From contig JAFGFE010000014.1 in NCBI GenBank assembly GCA_016931225.1, positions 1 to 64,000 on the forward strand: a stretch of DNA of 64,000 nt, given 5' to 3'. How positions within the stretch are numbered: the stretch's first letter is position 1; the number at the start of each line of letters is the position of its first letter. A model generated the notes under the pieces. It did no database searches. It saw only the letters and a program-made list of their open reading frames with translations, and was not told the origin of the DNA. Origin of the DNA: Candidatus Zymogenaceae bacterium. Its GTDB lineage: Bacteria > Desulfobacterota > Zymogenia > Zymogenales > Zymogenaceae. The translations under genes were made by a program, and so were the position numbers. Below are positions 1-8,390 of this stretch, piece after piece.

Positions 1-1
1 A

Positions 2-91
2 TCTGGATCGGCAGGTTATGACTGTGTAACCGCCATTGACATGCCGGGAGGTACGGCCACTGTCAACTCAAGTCTCGTTCAGGACAATTAA
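2..91 (+). CDS. possible C-terminal end of a CDS entering from the left
   Basis: A reading frame is open from the first complete codon and ends at TAA (89-91), giving 29 residues with the piece DMPGGTATVNSS near the end. I do not recognise it. An open frame this short could be chance. If real, it is convergent with, and overlaps by a few codons, the small minus-strand ORF that ends at 63. No terminator follows it directly. Confidence 0.25.
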   Translation, partial: SGSAGYDCVTAIDMPGGTATVNSSLVQDN

Positions 92-305
92 GAAGACCGA
101 TCTCAAAGGCGAATCTCTGACCTTCTATCCACCCTCGCGGCTTACAACTTGTGACTCTTAATGTGCCGCCAAAATCCTTTTTTCTGTCTTCTCTTAAAGA
201 ACGGAAATAATCTCTATTCAAGCGCCATAAAAGGCCTGTAAAAACTGCCATAAAACATGTGGCAATGACAGATAGAACGCTCATCCAACATAACAGATCA
301 CGCAT
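63..305 (-). CDS. small putative membrane protein
   Basis: An 80-residue hypothetical protein. One hydrophobic segment (about residues 5-25, with VLSVIATCFMAVFTGLLW) is followed by a charged stretch (RSLREDRKKD), as in a single-pass membrane protein with a cytoplasmic tail. I chose the ATG at 305 over an upstream in-frame TTG because GGGAG lies five bases before it. No family is recognised and no operon partner is visible. The tail overlaps the plus-strand frame that ends at 91, so one of the two may be false. Confidence 0.35.
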   Translation of the reverse strand: MRDLLCWMSVLSVIATCFMAVFTGLLWRLNRDYFRSLREDRKKDFGGTLRVTSCKPRGWIEGQRFAFEIGLLNCPERDLS

Positions 306-439
306 ACACACTCCCAAACCAGGGTTGGTTCATTCCCTTAAAAGGGATTTTCATTTCAAAATAACTGTATTTGAATATAACATGTGTTGTTTTCACCATC
401 AATGGATTTTATGTGGTCTCCTAGCGGGAATGCCTGTAA

Positions 440-472
440 AAAAAACCCCCTTCATAAGAAAGGGGGTTTTAG
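440..472 (-). terminator. intrinsic terminator
   Basis: The stem AACCCCCTT/AAGGGGG closes a short loop. Read on the minus strand it is followed by a run of eight T. It lies downstream of the 87-residue minus-strand gene (563-826) and probably ends its transcript. Confidence 0.65.
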
Positions 473-562
473 GTACTGTTTCAAGTTGTATTGTATCTGC
501 CGTTTTACTTTATTTCATTCTCCCTTTTTGTTTTTCCCCTCCCCTAACCGGCTTGTCTTAAT

Positions 563-826
563 CTATTCAACCAGCTTCAGCTCGAAGTCCGCCTCCATCT
601 CGTTGATAAATTCCAGGGCCGCCTTGAAATATTCCACGGTTCCGTTTTCCGTGCCCTGCATGGCCTCGAGCTTTTTTATCTGCCCCTCTTCGGTCGGTTC
701 GGGGCTGGTAATATGTAGATATATCCTGCTCTGGAGCTCCGGGTCGTCGCAGTTAATCTGCATTGAGCCCTCGGAGAAAACAATTTCTCCGATTGGGCTG
801 CCGCTTTTAATTATTTCTGCTTTCAT
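563..826 (-). CDS. hypothetical protein, 87 aa
   Basis: An acidic soluble protein of 87 residues with no signal peptide or membrane segment. The second half (residues about 47-87) is rich in Glu, Lys and Leu and should be helical. No family is recognised. It appears to be a single-gene transcription unit: a clear promoter lies 20-50 bases upstream (-35 TTGAAT, 18 bases, -10 TATAAT) and an intrinsic terminator lies about 90 bases downstream. The clean promoter and terminator support a real gene even though the function is unknown. Confidence 0.6.
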   Translation of the reverse strand: MKAEIIKSGSPIGEIVFSEGSMQINCDDPELQSRIYLHITSPEPTEEGQIKKLEAMQGTENGTVEYFKAALEFINEMEADFELKLVE

Positions 827-846
827 GTGCGCATACCTACGGAGAA

Positions 847-876
847 ATTATAGCATACATGGAGTAAAAGATTCAA
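847..876 (-). promoter_or_regulatory. sigma70-type promoter of the 87-aa gene
   Basis: On the minus strand TTGAAT (871-876) and TATAAT (847-852) are separated by 18 bases. They sit 20 bases before the start codon at 826. Confidence 0.55.
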
Positions 877-1007
877 GACGAAATTTCTATGTTTCACCAT
901 TGTGATAAAGCAGTATCGATTGAAAAAATTTTTCCATTACTTTATAGCACATTCTGAAACCCATATCATCGGCTCGTTTCTTTCGTTTCCTTTTGTATAT
1001 AGTATGA

Positions 1008-1343
1008 TCAGCCCAGGAAGCGGATATTGCAGTATGATTCCCGCTGTTCTATCTGATGGATGATTTCCTTTTTGATATCCCAGTCATCCTCTATCGGCTC
1101 CACCTGGGAGACGTTTTTCCCGTCGTCATCCGTGCGGTAGTGGTGCTTGAGAAGATATCCGGGGATGAGGGCGAACCTTCCTCCGCCCATACCGCAGCAG
1201 GATGTGTCGACAACCGCGTGTCCCAGGATGTAGAGCACCTCTTTCCCGTTGATGGTGACCGTATCCTCTTTTTCGTTGGTGTAGTGCCCGGAGATGGCGG
1301 TCACCTCTTCGTTCATATCTTGGTGAACATAATCTTTCGGCAT
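1008..1343 (-). CDS. conserved-looking hypothetical protein, 111 aa
   Basis: A soluble protein of 111 residues. Its central motif VVDTSCCGMGGGRFALIPGY carries an adjacent Cys pair followed by a Gly-rich stretch, which could bind a metal or thiol ligand; this is inference only. The start ATG follows AAGAGGA at good spacing. A promoter with a perfect TTGACA box lies upstream. No named family is recognised, and the neighbours (the 87-aa protein and a divergent acyl-CoA synthetase) give no functional hint. Confidence 0.6.
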   Translation of the reverse strand: MPKDYVHQDMNEEVTAISGHYTNEKEDTVTINGKEVLYILGHAVVDTSCCGMGGGRFALIPGYLLKHHYRTDDDGKNVSQVEPIEDDWDIKKEIIHQIEQRESYCNIRFLG

Positions 1344-1426
1344 GTCGGTCCTCTTAAAAAGCCGGTGCTTTCTTGTTTTAACGGTGTATACGCGGACGTT
1401 TCCGTTCCTTTTTTACGTATTCTTCT

Positions 1427-1455
1427 ACACTACTGGTACCTGTCCGTTTTGTCAA
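1427..1455 (-). promoter_or_regulatory. sigma70-type promoter of the 111-aa gene
   Basis: On the minus strand TTGACA (1450-1455), a 17-base spacer and TAGTGT (1427-1432), about 85 bases before the start codon. Confidence 0.5.
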
Positions 1456-1746
1456 GAGAGAAGAGCCGGTTATGTGAATTCTCATGATCGAAGATGGCGG
1501 GAGCGGGTCTTTTGTTAACAAGTTATCATTATCTAATTTTAATTATTTGAATATTGAAATCCGCTTGGAAGTGCTATAAAATTTCACTCTGCATTCATGG
1601 CGTCTTATGGAAACAGTCGCCTCTCCAGGCGGGGCATGGACCGCCCGGAGACCGTTATCTCCCCCCCAACAGGACGTACCGCACAAGGCGGAGGTATGGA
1701 GAGGATGTGACAATCCTTTTACACGATAACAGGAGGATCGTGTAGT
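1456..1746. other. divergent intergenic region
   Basis: No gene is supported here. The stretch is AT-rich near 1525-1580. A weak plus-strand promoter is possible (TTGAAA at about 1555, TATAAA about 15 bases on). AGGAGG before the acyl-CoA synthetase is at about 1731-1736. Confidence 0.4.
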
Positions 1747-3264
1747 ATGTATGTGAAAACCTATCTTGAGAATCTTGCGGAGACCATCCCTGAGAAAGTC
1801 GCACTGATTGTCGGTGAAAACCGGCTGACGTACCGGGATCTCTATATCCGCGCGAAGAACCTGGCGGTGTCTCTGTCACACAGGGGTATCTCAAAAGGAG
1901 ATAAGATCGCCATCACCCTCATCAACGAACCGCAGTTTGTTGATATCTATTTCGCCACCCTTTCCCTGGGGGCCGTGCTGGTGCCCCTGGATTTCCGACT
2001 CAAGCCCGATGAGATTATGGATGTCCTCTTTGACTCGGAGCCGTCGTTGCTGTTCACGACCGCGGCAATGGCGGAGAATCTTGAGACGGTCCCCTCTCTC
2101 AGGGACATGTACTGTGTCGACGGCCCTTCCCTGGTGGAGGGGGTAACCTATGAGGAACTGATCGCCGAAACCGACGAGATGTTCCCGACGGTGGATGTGA
2201 CCGAAACCGACGAGGCGCTTCACCTCTATACGTCCGGCAGCACCGGAAGGCCGAAGGGCGTTGTGCTGACGGTGGCTCACCTGGAGGAATTTCCCCTGGC
2301 GGTGCTGGAGATTTATTCGGATTACGTGACGCCCGACAAGGTGTTTGCGGTGGTTCTGCCGCTCTCCCACATCGGGGGGCTGGTGATGCTGAACCTTCTG
2401 GTTTCCATCGGCGGCACGATGGTGCTCTTTGAGGGGATGCGCCCCGACGTCATATGGAAGACCATCGAGCGGGAACGGGTCGTCTGGTTCGTGGGGGTTC
2501 CGCCCATCATGCAGCTGTTGTTGATAGATCCAAAGATAGACAGCTATGATATTTCATGTTTGGAATTCATCTCTCTGATGGGCATGAGTGTGCCGAAGGC
2601 GCTGATGGAAGAATGCGTGAAGCGATTCACCCACCTGGATATCGTCCAGGGGTACGGCTTGACCGAAACCTCGCCCCTTATCTCCATTCTCCCCACAAAA
2701 GACGCGTCGCGCAAGCGGGGCTCGGTGGGGATACCGGTCAGCCGCGTGGAGGTGAAGATCGTGGATAAGGACGGGAACGAGCTGCCAACAGGCCAGAGCG
2801 GCGAGATCATCGTGCGGGGGCCGATGGTCATGAAGGGATATTACAACAACCCGACGGAGACGGCCGAGGTCTTGCGGGACGGCTGGTTTTATACCGGCGA
2901 TTTGGGCTGTCTGGATGAAGAGGGGTTTCTCTATCATATGGGCCGCTCGAAGGAATTGATCATCACCGGCGGACTGAACGTGTATCCCGCAGAGGTGGAA
3001 AACGCCTTTCTGAAGCATCCGGACGTGATGGATGCGGTGGTCATCGGCGTGCCGGACGATCTCAGGGGCGAGGCGGTAAAGGCCTTCATTGTGCCCCGGG
3101 AGGGAGTCGGGCTCACCGGGCAGGAGCTGCTCAAGTTCTCTCGAAAGTATCTGGCGGATTTCAAGACCCCCAGGGAAATCGTTTTCATCAAGAAAGTACC
3201 GTCTCTGGGGATGGGAAAGATAGACAAGCAGGCCTTTTTCGAAGAGCGGTATGAGACGGTATGA
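1747..3264 (+). CDS. class I adenylate-forming acyl-CoA synthetase (AMP-binding)
   Basis: A 505-residue cytoplasmic enzyme expected to activate a carboxylic acid to an acyl-adenylate and transfer it to CoA. The adenylation P-loop LYTSGSTGRPKGV is at about residues 158-170. The A5 motif GYGLTETSP, the A7 motif TGDLG, the hinge region GRSKELIITGGLNVYPAEVE and the C-terminal catalytic Lys in GMGKIDK are all present. Length is normal for the medium/long-chain fatty acid-CoA ligase group, but the acid cannot be named from sequence. Start ATG is preceded by AGGAGG. It stands alone with its own strong terminator, so it is probably monocistronic. Confidence 0.9.
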   Translation: MYVKTYLENLAETIPEKVALIVGENRLTYRDLYIRAKNLAVSLSHRGISKGDKIAITLINEPQFVDIYFATLSLGAVLVPLDFRLKPDEIMDVLFDSEPSLLFTTAAMAENLETVPSLRDMYCVDGPSLVEGVTYEELIAETDEMFPTVDVTETDEALHLYTSGSTGRPKGVVLTVAHLEEFPLAVLEIYSDYVTPDKVFAVVLPLSHIGGLVMLNLLVSIGGTMVLFEGMRPDVIWKTIERERVVWFVGVPPIMQLLLIDPKIDSYDISCLEFISLMGMSVPKALMEECVKRFTHLDIVQGYGLTETSPLISILPTKDASRKRGSVGIPVSRVEVKIVDKDGNELPTGQSGEIIVRGPMVMKGYYNNPTETAEVLRDGWFYTGDLGCLDEEGFLYHMGRSKELIITGGLNVYPAEVENAFLKHPDVMDAVVIGVPDDLRGEAVKAFIVPREGVGLTGQELLKFSRKYLADFKTPREIVFIKKVPSLGMGKIDKQAFFEERYETV

Positions 3265-3290
3265 TCGCGAAAGTACATGAGAGTTTTAAA

Positions 3291-3327
3291 ACAGGCGGGG
3301 AATCGATATCCCCGCCTGTTTTTTTTT
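3291..3327 (+). terminator. intrinsic terminator of the acyl-CoA synthetase
   Basis: The perfect 10-bp stem ACAGGCGGGG/CCCCGCCTGT is followed by an uninterrupted T run. Confidence 0.9.
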
Positions 3328-3431
3328 ACCACCGGCACAGGAACGTTCACTGACAAAAAGAGAAAATCACGATGCCTACCCCGTTTTTTTAAGCGATATA
3401 CGGAAAGAAGCGAAAAGAGAGGAAAAAAGGT

Positions 3432-3459
3432 TTGACACACATTTCAGAGTTCATATACT
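3432..3459 (+). promoter_or_regulatory. strong promoter for the symporter/dehydrogenase operon
   Basis: TTGACA (3432-3437), a 16-base spacer and TATACT (3454-3459). It lies 75 bases before the transporter start. Confidence 0.7.
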
Positions 3460-3533
3460 GACATGGTGGCATACCTTTTTATAATCCCGAAAAGTATCAT
3501 TGATTTCCTGAATGTTTATGTGGAGGGGGCGAC

Positions 3534-4898
3534 ATGAACCAGAAGAACTCCGTGCGGATTGAAGACACGATCTCTGCCGGCGCGAAAATAGGCTACGGCG
3601 TCGGTGACTTCGGGGCCAATCTCGTTTTTCAATCGGTTCTCATCTTTCTCATATTTTATTTTACCGATGTGTTTGGAATCGCCGCCTCCGTGGCGGGGAC
3701 GATCTTTTTCGTCTCGAAGGCGTGGGACGCAGTCACGGACCCAACCATGGGCTACCTCTCCGATCGGACTCATACCCGATGGGGGCAGAAGCGACCCTAC
3801 CTCCTGTTCGGAGCGATTCCCCTGGGACTCTGCTTCTTTTTTTTGTTCGCCTCGCCGAATATCAATGAGGGATTTCGCCCGATCTACGCGCTGATATTTT
3901 TTCTCCTGGTGTGCACCTTTTACACCGTGGTGAACATCCCCTACGGCGCCCTCACGGCCAGCATGACCGTGGACGCCCACGAACGCTCGAAGATATCCGG
4001 GGTGCGTACCTTCTTTGCCCTGATGGGGACGCTCACCGTCGCCGGAGCAACCCTTCCCCTGGTGGATCTCTTCGGCGGCGGGAGCGTCGGTTTCCGCGCC
4101 ACCGGGGCCATATTCGGGGCGCTTGCGGCGATCCTGACCCTGGTAACCTTCTTCAGCGTTCGGGAGCGTGTTGTACAGCGGGATACCACCCACTACAGCC
4201 TTCGGGATATCCTCACGGTATTGAAGAGCAATCGCCCCTTCATCATCCTCTCTTTCGGGATGATTATGCACCTGACAGCTCTGGGCGTGCTGGCGGCGAT
4301 GATAAACTACTTTTTCAAGTACATCATGAACGATGCGGACTTCGCCACGTTCGCCTTTCTGTGCATCTTCGTTCCCGCGGCCCTGGCGTTGCCGCTGTGG
4401 GTGTGGGTGTCGAAAAAAATGAGCAAGAAGGCGGCCTTCAATGCGGGCATGGGGCTTCTGGCCCTGTCTTTGCTCGGTATCTTCTTTGTCCGGGAGCTGA
4501 ACCCGGCTGTGCTTTTGCCGATGTTCATCGTGGGAGGGATCGGGCTTTCCACGAACTTTTTCAGCCCCTGGGCCATGGTGCCGGACACCGTGGAATACGG
4601 GCAGCTTCAGACGGGTTTAAGACGGGAGGGAATCCTGTACGGCGTCTTTTTCTTCGGCCAGAAGATGGCCTCGGCCCTGGCCGGGTTTATCGCCGGGCAG
4701 GGACTGAGCTTTTTCGGGTTTGTAGCGAACGAAAGCCAGACGAATCAGACGCTTTTGGGCATCAGGATATTGACGACCTTCGTCCCCATCGCCCTGATTA
4801 TTCTGGGGATCCTCATCATCAGCTTCTATCCCATCAATCAGGCGATGCACACGAAGATCCTTGAGGATATTGAAAAGAGTCAAAAGAACGGCTTGTAA
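3534..4898 (+). CDS. GPH-family (MelB-like) sugar:cation symporter
   Basis: A 454-residue inner-membrane protein of the glycoside-pentoside-hexuronide:cation symporter group in the major facilitator superfamily, with about 12 hydrophobic segments. The N-terminal GYGVGDFGANL, the cytoplasmic-loop motif DPTMGYLSDRT with GQKRPY, and VNIPYGALTASM are typical of MelB/XynP-like transporters. A GGAGGGGG site precedes the ATG and a near-consensus promoter lies upstream. The next gene, a Gfo/Idh dehydrogenase, starts 38 bases after this stop, so the pair probably imports and oxidises one sugar or glycoside. A second GPH transporter is encoded at 38870-40303. The substrate is unknown. Confidence 0.9.
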   Translation: MNQKNSVRIEDTISAGAKIGYGVGDFGANLVFQSVLIFLIFYFTDVFGIAASVAGTIFFVSKAWDAVTDPTMGYLSDRTHTRWGQKRPYLLFGAIPLGLCFFFLFASPNINEGFRPIYALIFFLLVCTFYTVVNIPYGALTASMTVDAHERSKISGVRTFFALMGTLTVAGATLPLVDLFGGGSVGFRATGAIFGALAAILTLVTFFSVRERVVQRDTTHYSLRDILTVLKSNRPFIILSFGMIMHLTALGVLAAMINYFFKYIMNDADFATFAFLCIFVPAALALPLWVWVSKKMSKKAAFNAGMGLLALSLLGIFFVRELNPAVLLPMFIVGGIGLSTNFFSPWAMVPDTVEYGQLQTGLRREGILYGVFFFGQKMASALAGFIAGQGLSFFGFVANESQTNQTLLGIRILTTFVPIALIILGILIISFYPINQAMHTKILEDIEKSQKNGL

Positions 4899-4936
4899 TA
4901 CGGGATATGCGCATTCCAAAGAAACCGAGGTGGATT

Positions 4937-6310
4937 ATGGCGAAAGAAAAACCGGTAAGAATCGCGCTTTTGGGAGCGGGGGAACGCGGACAGGTGATGT
5001 ACGGAATCTTTGTGGAGAAGCATCCGGAGCTGTTTGAATACGTGGCCGTGGCGGAGCCGAATGACGAGCGGCGGGAGCGCTTTGTCAAGCGCTTCGGTAT
5101 TCCCGCCGAAAACGCCTTTTCGAACTGGCGGGATCTCCTTGAAAGGCCGCAGCTGGCCGACGCCGTCATCAATGCCATGCCGGATGTTCACCACTACGAA
5201 TCGACGATCAAGAGCCTCAGGAAGGGGTATCATGTGCTTCTGGAAAAGCCGATGGCCCAGACCCCGGCCGAGTGCGTGAGCCTGGCCGAGGAGGCGAAGA
5301 AACAGGGATTGATCCTTCAGATATTTCTTGAGTGTCGATACCTCGAGCTGTACCAGCGCATGAAGAAGCTCATCGATACCGAGGCCATCGGCCGGGTGAT
5401 GGGGATGCAGGCCATCGAAAACCTGGGCTACTGGCATTTCATTATGAGCTATGTGCGGGGTTTCGCCAGACGAAGCGCCGATGTGATTTCGTTTCTTTCG
5501 GCCAAGGGGATACACGATTTCGACCTCCTGACCTGGTTCGCCGGCTCCCGGCCGGTGAAGGTGTCGTCTTTCGGCGAGCTGACCTATTTTCGGCCGGAAA
5601 ACGCCCCGAAGGGCGCGCCGGAGCGGTGCCTGGACGGCTGCCCCATCGAGGACACCTGCCAGTTTCACGCCTACCGGCAGTACATAAAACCCGGATTCCC
5701 CCAGATACCCCTGTCACTCCTGACCGGCATTACCCCCGGGACCGTCATCGACGGCTACATCAGGTATCCGTATCTCAGGAGCCTTTCCATGTATAACCTG
5801 GTCAGCACCGACCGGGCGGGGCGCATCGAGGAGCTCAAAACCGGCCCCCACGGCCGATGCGTCTATCGCTGCGATAACGACGTGATGGATCACCAGATCG
5901 TCAACGTACAGTACGACGGCGGCGTCATGGCGGCGCTTTCTTTATCGGCCTTCAGCGTCGCCTGGGAGCGTACGTTGAACGTCAACGGCACTATGGGCGA
6001 GCTCTATTCAAAGGACTTCTCCGGGACGCTCCAGATGCGCACCTTCAATCCGAAAATATCGGTGAAGAGAAAGCGGGTGCGCTTCAATCCGCTGTTTCAC
6101 GGCGGATCGGACGGCCTGGTGCTCATCGATTTCGCGAAATCGGTACAGAGGGCGGACACCTCCCGGGAAATTCTCACCGACGTTCAGGACGCGGTGGACA
6201 GCCACCTGTTGTGTTTCGCCGCGGAGGAGGCGAGAAAGAACGACACGGTGGTCGACATGGTGGCATTTACAAAGCAGGCGGAAAAAGAGGCGAAAAAATT
6301 GAGCGTATAA
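4937..6310 (+). CDS. Gfo/Idh/MocA family NAD(P)-dependent oxidoreductase
   Basis: A 457-residue protein. The N-terminal Rossmann fold carries LLGAGERGQ (about residues 11-19), and the family motif EKPMA (about residue 107) supplies the catalytic-region Lys. A Cys-spaced segment, CLDGCPIEDTC, follows mid-protein, as in some longer members, and could bind metal. Members oxidise or reduce sugars and cyclitols with NAD(P). I chose ATG 4937 over the in-frame ATG at 4907 because GAGGTGG precedes it. It is co-transcribed with the upstream GPH symporter. No clear terminator follows, so read-through into the EF-hand gene is possible. Confidence 0.85.
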   Translation: MAKEKPVRIALLGAGERGQVMYGIFVEKHPELFEYVAVAEPNDERRERFVKRFGIPAENAFSNWRDLLERPQLADAVINAMPDVHHYESTIKSLRKGYHVLLEKPMAQTPAECVSLAEEAKKQGLILQIFLECRYLELYQRMKKLIDTEAIGRVMGMQAIENLGYWHFIMSYVRGFARRSADVISFLSAKGIHDFDLLTWFAGSRPVKVSSFGELTYFRPENAPKGAPERCLDGCPIEDTCQFHAYRQYIKPGFPQIPLSLLTGITPGTVIDGYIRYPYLRSLSMYNLVSTDRAGRIEELKTGPHGRCVYRCDNDVMDHQIVNVQYDGGVMAALSLSAFSVAWERTLNVNGTMGELYSKDFSGTLQMRTFNPKISVKRKRVRFNPLFHGGSDGLVLIDFAKSVQRADTSREILTDVQDAVDSHLLCFAAEEARKNDTVVDMVAFTKQAEKEAKKLSV

Positions 6311-6424
6311 AGTCTCTTGAGTTTCGTCACAAAGCCTGATATGGTAATAAAAATATAATATCCAAAAAAAGGATATGCAACGTAACAAAGAATCGTTTTC
6401 CTTTAAAGAGGAAAGGAGACCGTA

Positions 6425-7015
6425 ATGAAACTATCTATTCCCGTATTGGCGGTGGTGTTGGTTCTTTCGCTTGCGGTTATACCGTCGGCTCTGGCCCAGG
6501 ATGCGCCACCTTCCGATTTCATCACTCACTGGGACGCGGACGGCGACGGCAAGGTGTCTTCGGATGAGTTTACCGGTCCGCCGGAGAACTTCAGCGATCT
6601 GGATACCAACGGCAACGGATTCATCGAACCGGTGGAGGCGCCCCAGGGACCGCCTCCGGAGGGGGCGAAGCCCGAGGTGAGGGTGGGCACCGATTTTATC
6701 GCCGACTGGGATATTAACGGCGACGGCAAGGTTGCCCGGGATGAATATCTGGGCCCGCCGGAAAACTTCGACGCACTGGATAAAAACAAGGACGGCTTTA
6801 TCGACAAGAGCGAGGCGCCCGAGATGCCCCCCGCCGAGGGCGGTGAGGTGATGCTCGAAAAGGGTCAGGGATTTATCAACGACTGGGACGCGAACGGCGA
6901 CGGCAAGGTATCCGCAGATGAATACACCGGCCCCGTGGAAAATTTCAACGATCTGGACGCCAACGGCGACGGATTCATCGACGCGAGCGAGGAGCCCGCG
7001 CCTCCGGAGGAATAA
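6425..7015 (+). CDS. secreted protein with six EF-hand calcium-binding loops
   Basis: A 196-residue exported protein. The signal peptide (residues about 1-24) ends at ALA-QD. Three tandem repeats of about 60 residues follow, each with two EF-hand loops, for example DADGDGKVSSDE and DTNGNGFIEPVE. Loop acids at positions 1, 3, 5 and 12 are kept, so calcium binding is likely. The linkers are Pro-rich (PPPEG). A GGAGA site precedes the ATG, and an intrinsic terminator follows. A shorter paralogue with a near-identical signal peptide is at 7580-8044, and a decayed copy lies between them. The role is unknown; a periplasmic calcium buffer or matrix protein is a guess. Confidence 0.85.
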   Translation: MKLSIPVLAVVLVLSLAVIPSALAQDAPPSDFITHWDADGDGKVSSDEFTGPPENFSDLDTNGNGFIEPVEAPQGPPPEGAKPEVRVGTDFIADWDINGDGKVARDEYLGPPENFDALDKNKDGFIDKSEAPEMPPAEGGEVMLEKGQGFINDWDANGDGKVSADEYTGPVENFNDLDANGDGFIDASEEPAPPEE

Positions 7016-7054
7016 CGGGAGCCTGATGCCGATTACGGCACTATAGAAAAATTA

Positions 7055-7088
7055 TGCGGCCACACGTGTGTGCGGCCGTTTTTTATTT
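7055..7088 (+). terminator. intrinsic terminator, EF-hand copy 1
   Basis: The stem CGGCCACAC/GTGTGCGGCCG, with one bulged base, is followed by TTTTTTATTT. It shares flanking sequence with the terminators at 7233 and 8175. Confidence 0.8.
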
Positions 7089-7139
7089 GCGAGTGTATGC
7101 ACACACCTGCCCGCCGGAACATGCCTGTAACCTTTATGC

Positions 7140-7345
7140 CGGCGGTGACGTCAAATTGACGACAGCGAGGAGCCCACACCTTCGGGGGTATGATGGGGGC
7201 CGGATGCCGGTTGTAGCATCATAAAAAAACATACGGCCGCCTTTTCGCGGCCGTTTTTTTATGTTCGGTGAACCGGGGCGGGAAGGTGTGCCCCGCCTTC
7301 GTGTGATATGAATGCGGTGTTATCTGGGTTGGTGATGCGGTGGAC
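7140..7345 (+). pseudogene. decayed duplicate of the EF-hand gene 3' end and its tail
   Basis: The piece AGCGAGGAGCCC (about 7165) matches the end of the upstream EF-hand gene. The following tail, GATGCCGGTTGTAGCATCAT, aligns base-by-base with GATGCCGATTACGGCACTAT after the first gene and leads into a similar GCGGCCG hairpin. Further on, GATGCGGTGGACG (about 7337) matches GATGCGGCGGACG after the third copy (about 8260). No open frame remains. I read this as the remnant of a third tandem unit, lost except for its 3' end. Confidence 0.55.
7233..7260 (+). terminator. intrinsic terminator, EF-hand remnant
   Basis: The stem ACGGCCGC/GCGGCCGT with loop CTTTTC is followed by eight T. Confidence 0.8.
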
Positions 7346-7579
7346 GGCCGCCCGTTCCGCTTCGCCGCCAAAAAAGCGAGAAAAACGGCGCGGCGGCCAC
7401 GGCGGTGGTTTTTGAAAATGCGGGGGGAGGGGTGAAAAACAAAGGAGGGTAAGGCGCATCACATGAATCGCGGCATGTGCCCTGCCCCCATTGAGAGCAT
7501 GTATCGGAAATCATACATACAGAGTGTAAGTGAGGATACGGGAGGATCAATTTACCGAGAAGATGAAAGGAGCAACAAA

Positions 7580-8044
7580 ATGAGAATATCTGTTCCCGTA
7601 TTGGCGGCGCTGGCGCTTTCGCTTGTCATCATCCCGACGGTCCTGGCGCAGAATGTGCTGGCGGCCGATGGCGCCACGCACCGGGACGTGAACGGCACCA
7701 TCACGATGTCCTTCAACGGGTTCGTCCTGGGTATTACCGGCAATGGATCCGCCGTACTGGCGGAGGGGCCGCCTCCGGGGGAGCCGAAGCCGGAGCCGAA
7801 ACCAGTGGAGAAAAAAGGAGCCGATTATATCAAGGAATGGGATAAAAACGGCGACGGGAAGATCTCCAAGGATGAATTCATGGGCTCCCCGGAACAACTC
7901 AAAGCCCTGGATAAAAACAAGAACGGCTATATCACCAAGAAAGAGGCCAAGGATATCCCGCCCGACATGATGATGGAAAAAGGCGGCCCCCATGACTCTC
8001 CGGGAGACCCCCAGGGACCGCCCCCGGAGGGGCCGAAGAAGTAG
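7580..8044 (+). CDS. secreted EF-hand protein, short paralogue
   Basis: A 154-residue exported protein. The signal peptide (IPTVLAQN near its end) is almost the same as that of the 6425-7015 gene. A Thr/Asn-rich segment of about 50 residues and a Pro/Glu/Lys linker follow. Then come one pair of EF-hand loops (DKNGDGKISKDE, DKNKNGYITKKE) and a Met/Pro/Gly-rich tail. The ATG at 7580 follows AAAGGAG; the longer in-frame extension to 7463 lacks a site and would bury the signal peptide. It is a product of tandem duplication with the 196-residue gene but has lost two of the three EF-hand repeats. Confidence 0.8.
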   Translation: MRISVPVLAALALSLVIIPTVLAQNVLAADGATHRDVNGTITMSFNGFVLGITGNGSAVLAEGPPPGEPKPEPKPVEKKGADYIKEWDKNGDGKISKDEFMGSPEQLKALDKNKNGYITKKEAKDIPPDMMMEKGGPHDSPGDPQGPPPEGPKK

Positions 8045-8099
8045 AGAGAGACGGACTTTTTATATAACACAATCCTGTACGCTGACGGCTTCATCGGCT

Positions 8100-8290
8100 C
8101 GGGCGGGGGGCCCAGGCCCCCGGTGGGAGGAGGGAAACCGGGAGCCGATCGCCGAATACGGCGATGCACGAAAACGCGGCCGCATTTTAGTGCGGCCGCT
8201 TTTCTTTCAATGAACGGTGGTCGGGAGGGAATGTCCCGGATGGTATCGTCATCCGGAGATGCGGCGGACGAGTTAGGCGGCGCCGATGTT
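8100..8290 (+). repeat. third copy of the EF-hand tail sequence
   Basis: GAGCCGATCGCCGAATACGG and the hairpin at 8175-8199 correspond to the tails at 7020-7088 and 7195-7260. The similarity continues past the hairpin (GATGCGGCGGACG near 8260). Nothing else is seen up to the TPR gene end at 8391. Confidence 0.5.
8175..8207 (+). terminator. intrinsic terminator, EF-hand copy 3
   Basis: The stem GCGGCCGCA/TGCGGCCGC with loop TTTTAG is followed by TTTTCTTT. Confidence 0.8.
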
Positions 8291-8390
8291 CTGATACGCA
8301 TGAGGAAGGGAAAAATAAACTCGATTGTCCGTCTCCATCACTGTGTACCCCTTTATGTTTCACGCTCCCCACGTGGTTTTCACAGCTTTA

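Noticed and set aside
1554-1745. A 63-codon frame before the acyl-CoA synthetase
   Set aside because: It is Arg-rich with no domain or ribosome site, and it runs to the synthetase start, as expected of leader sequence.
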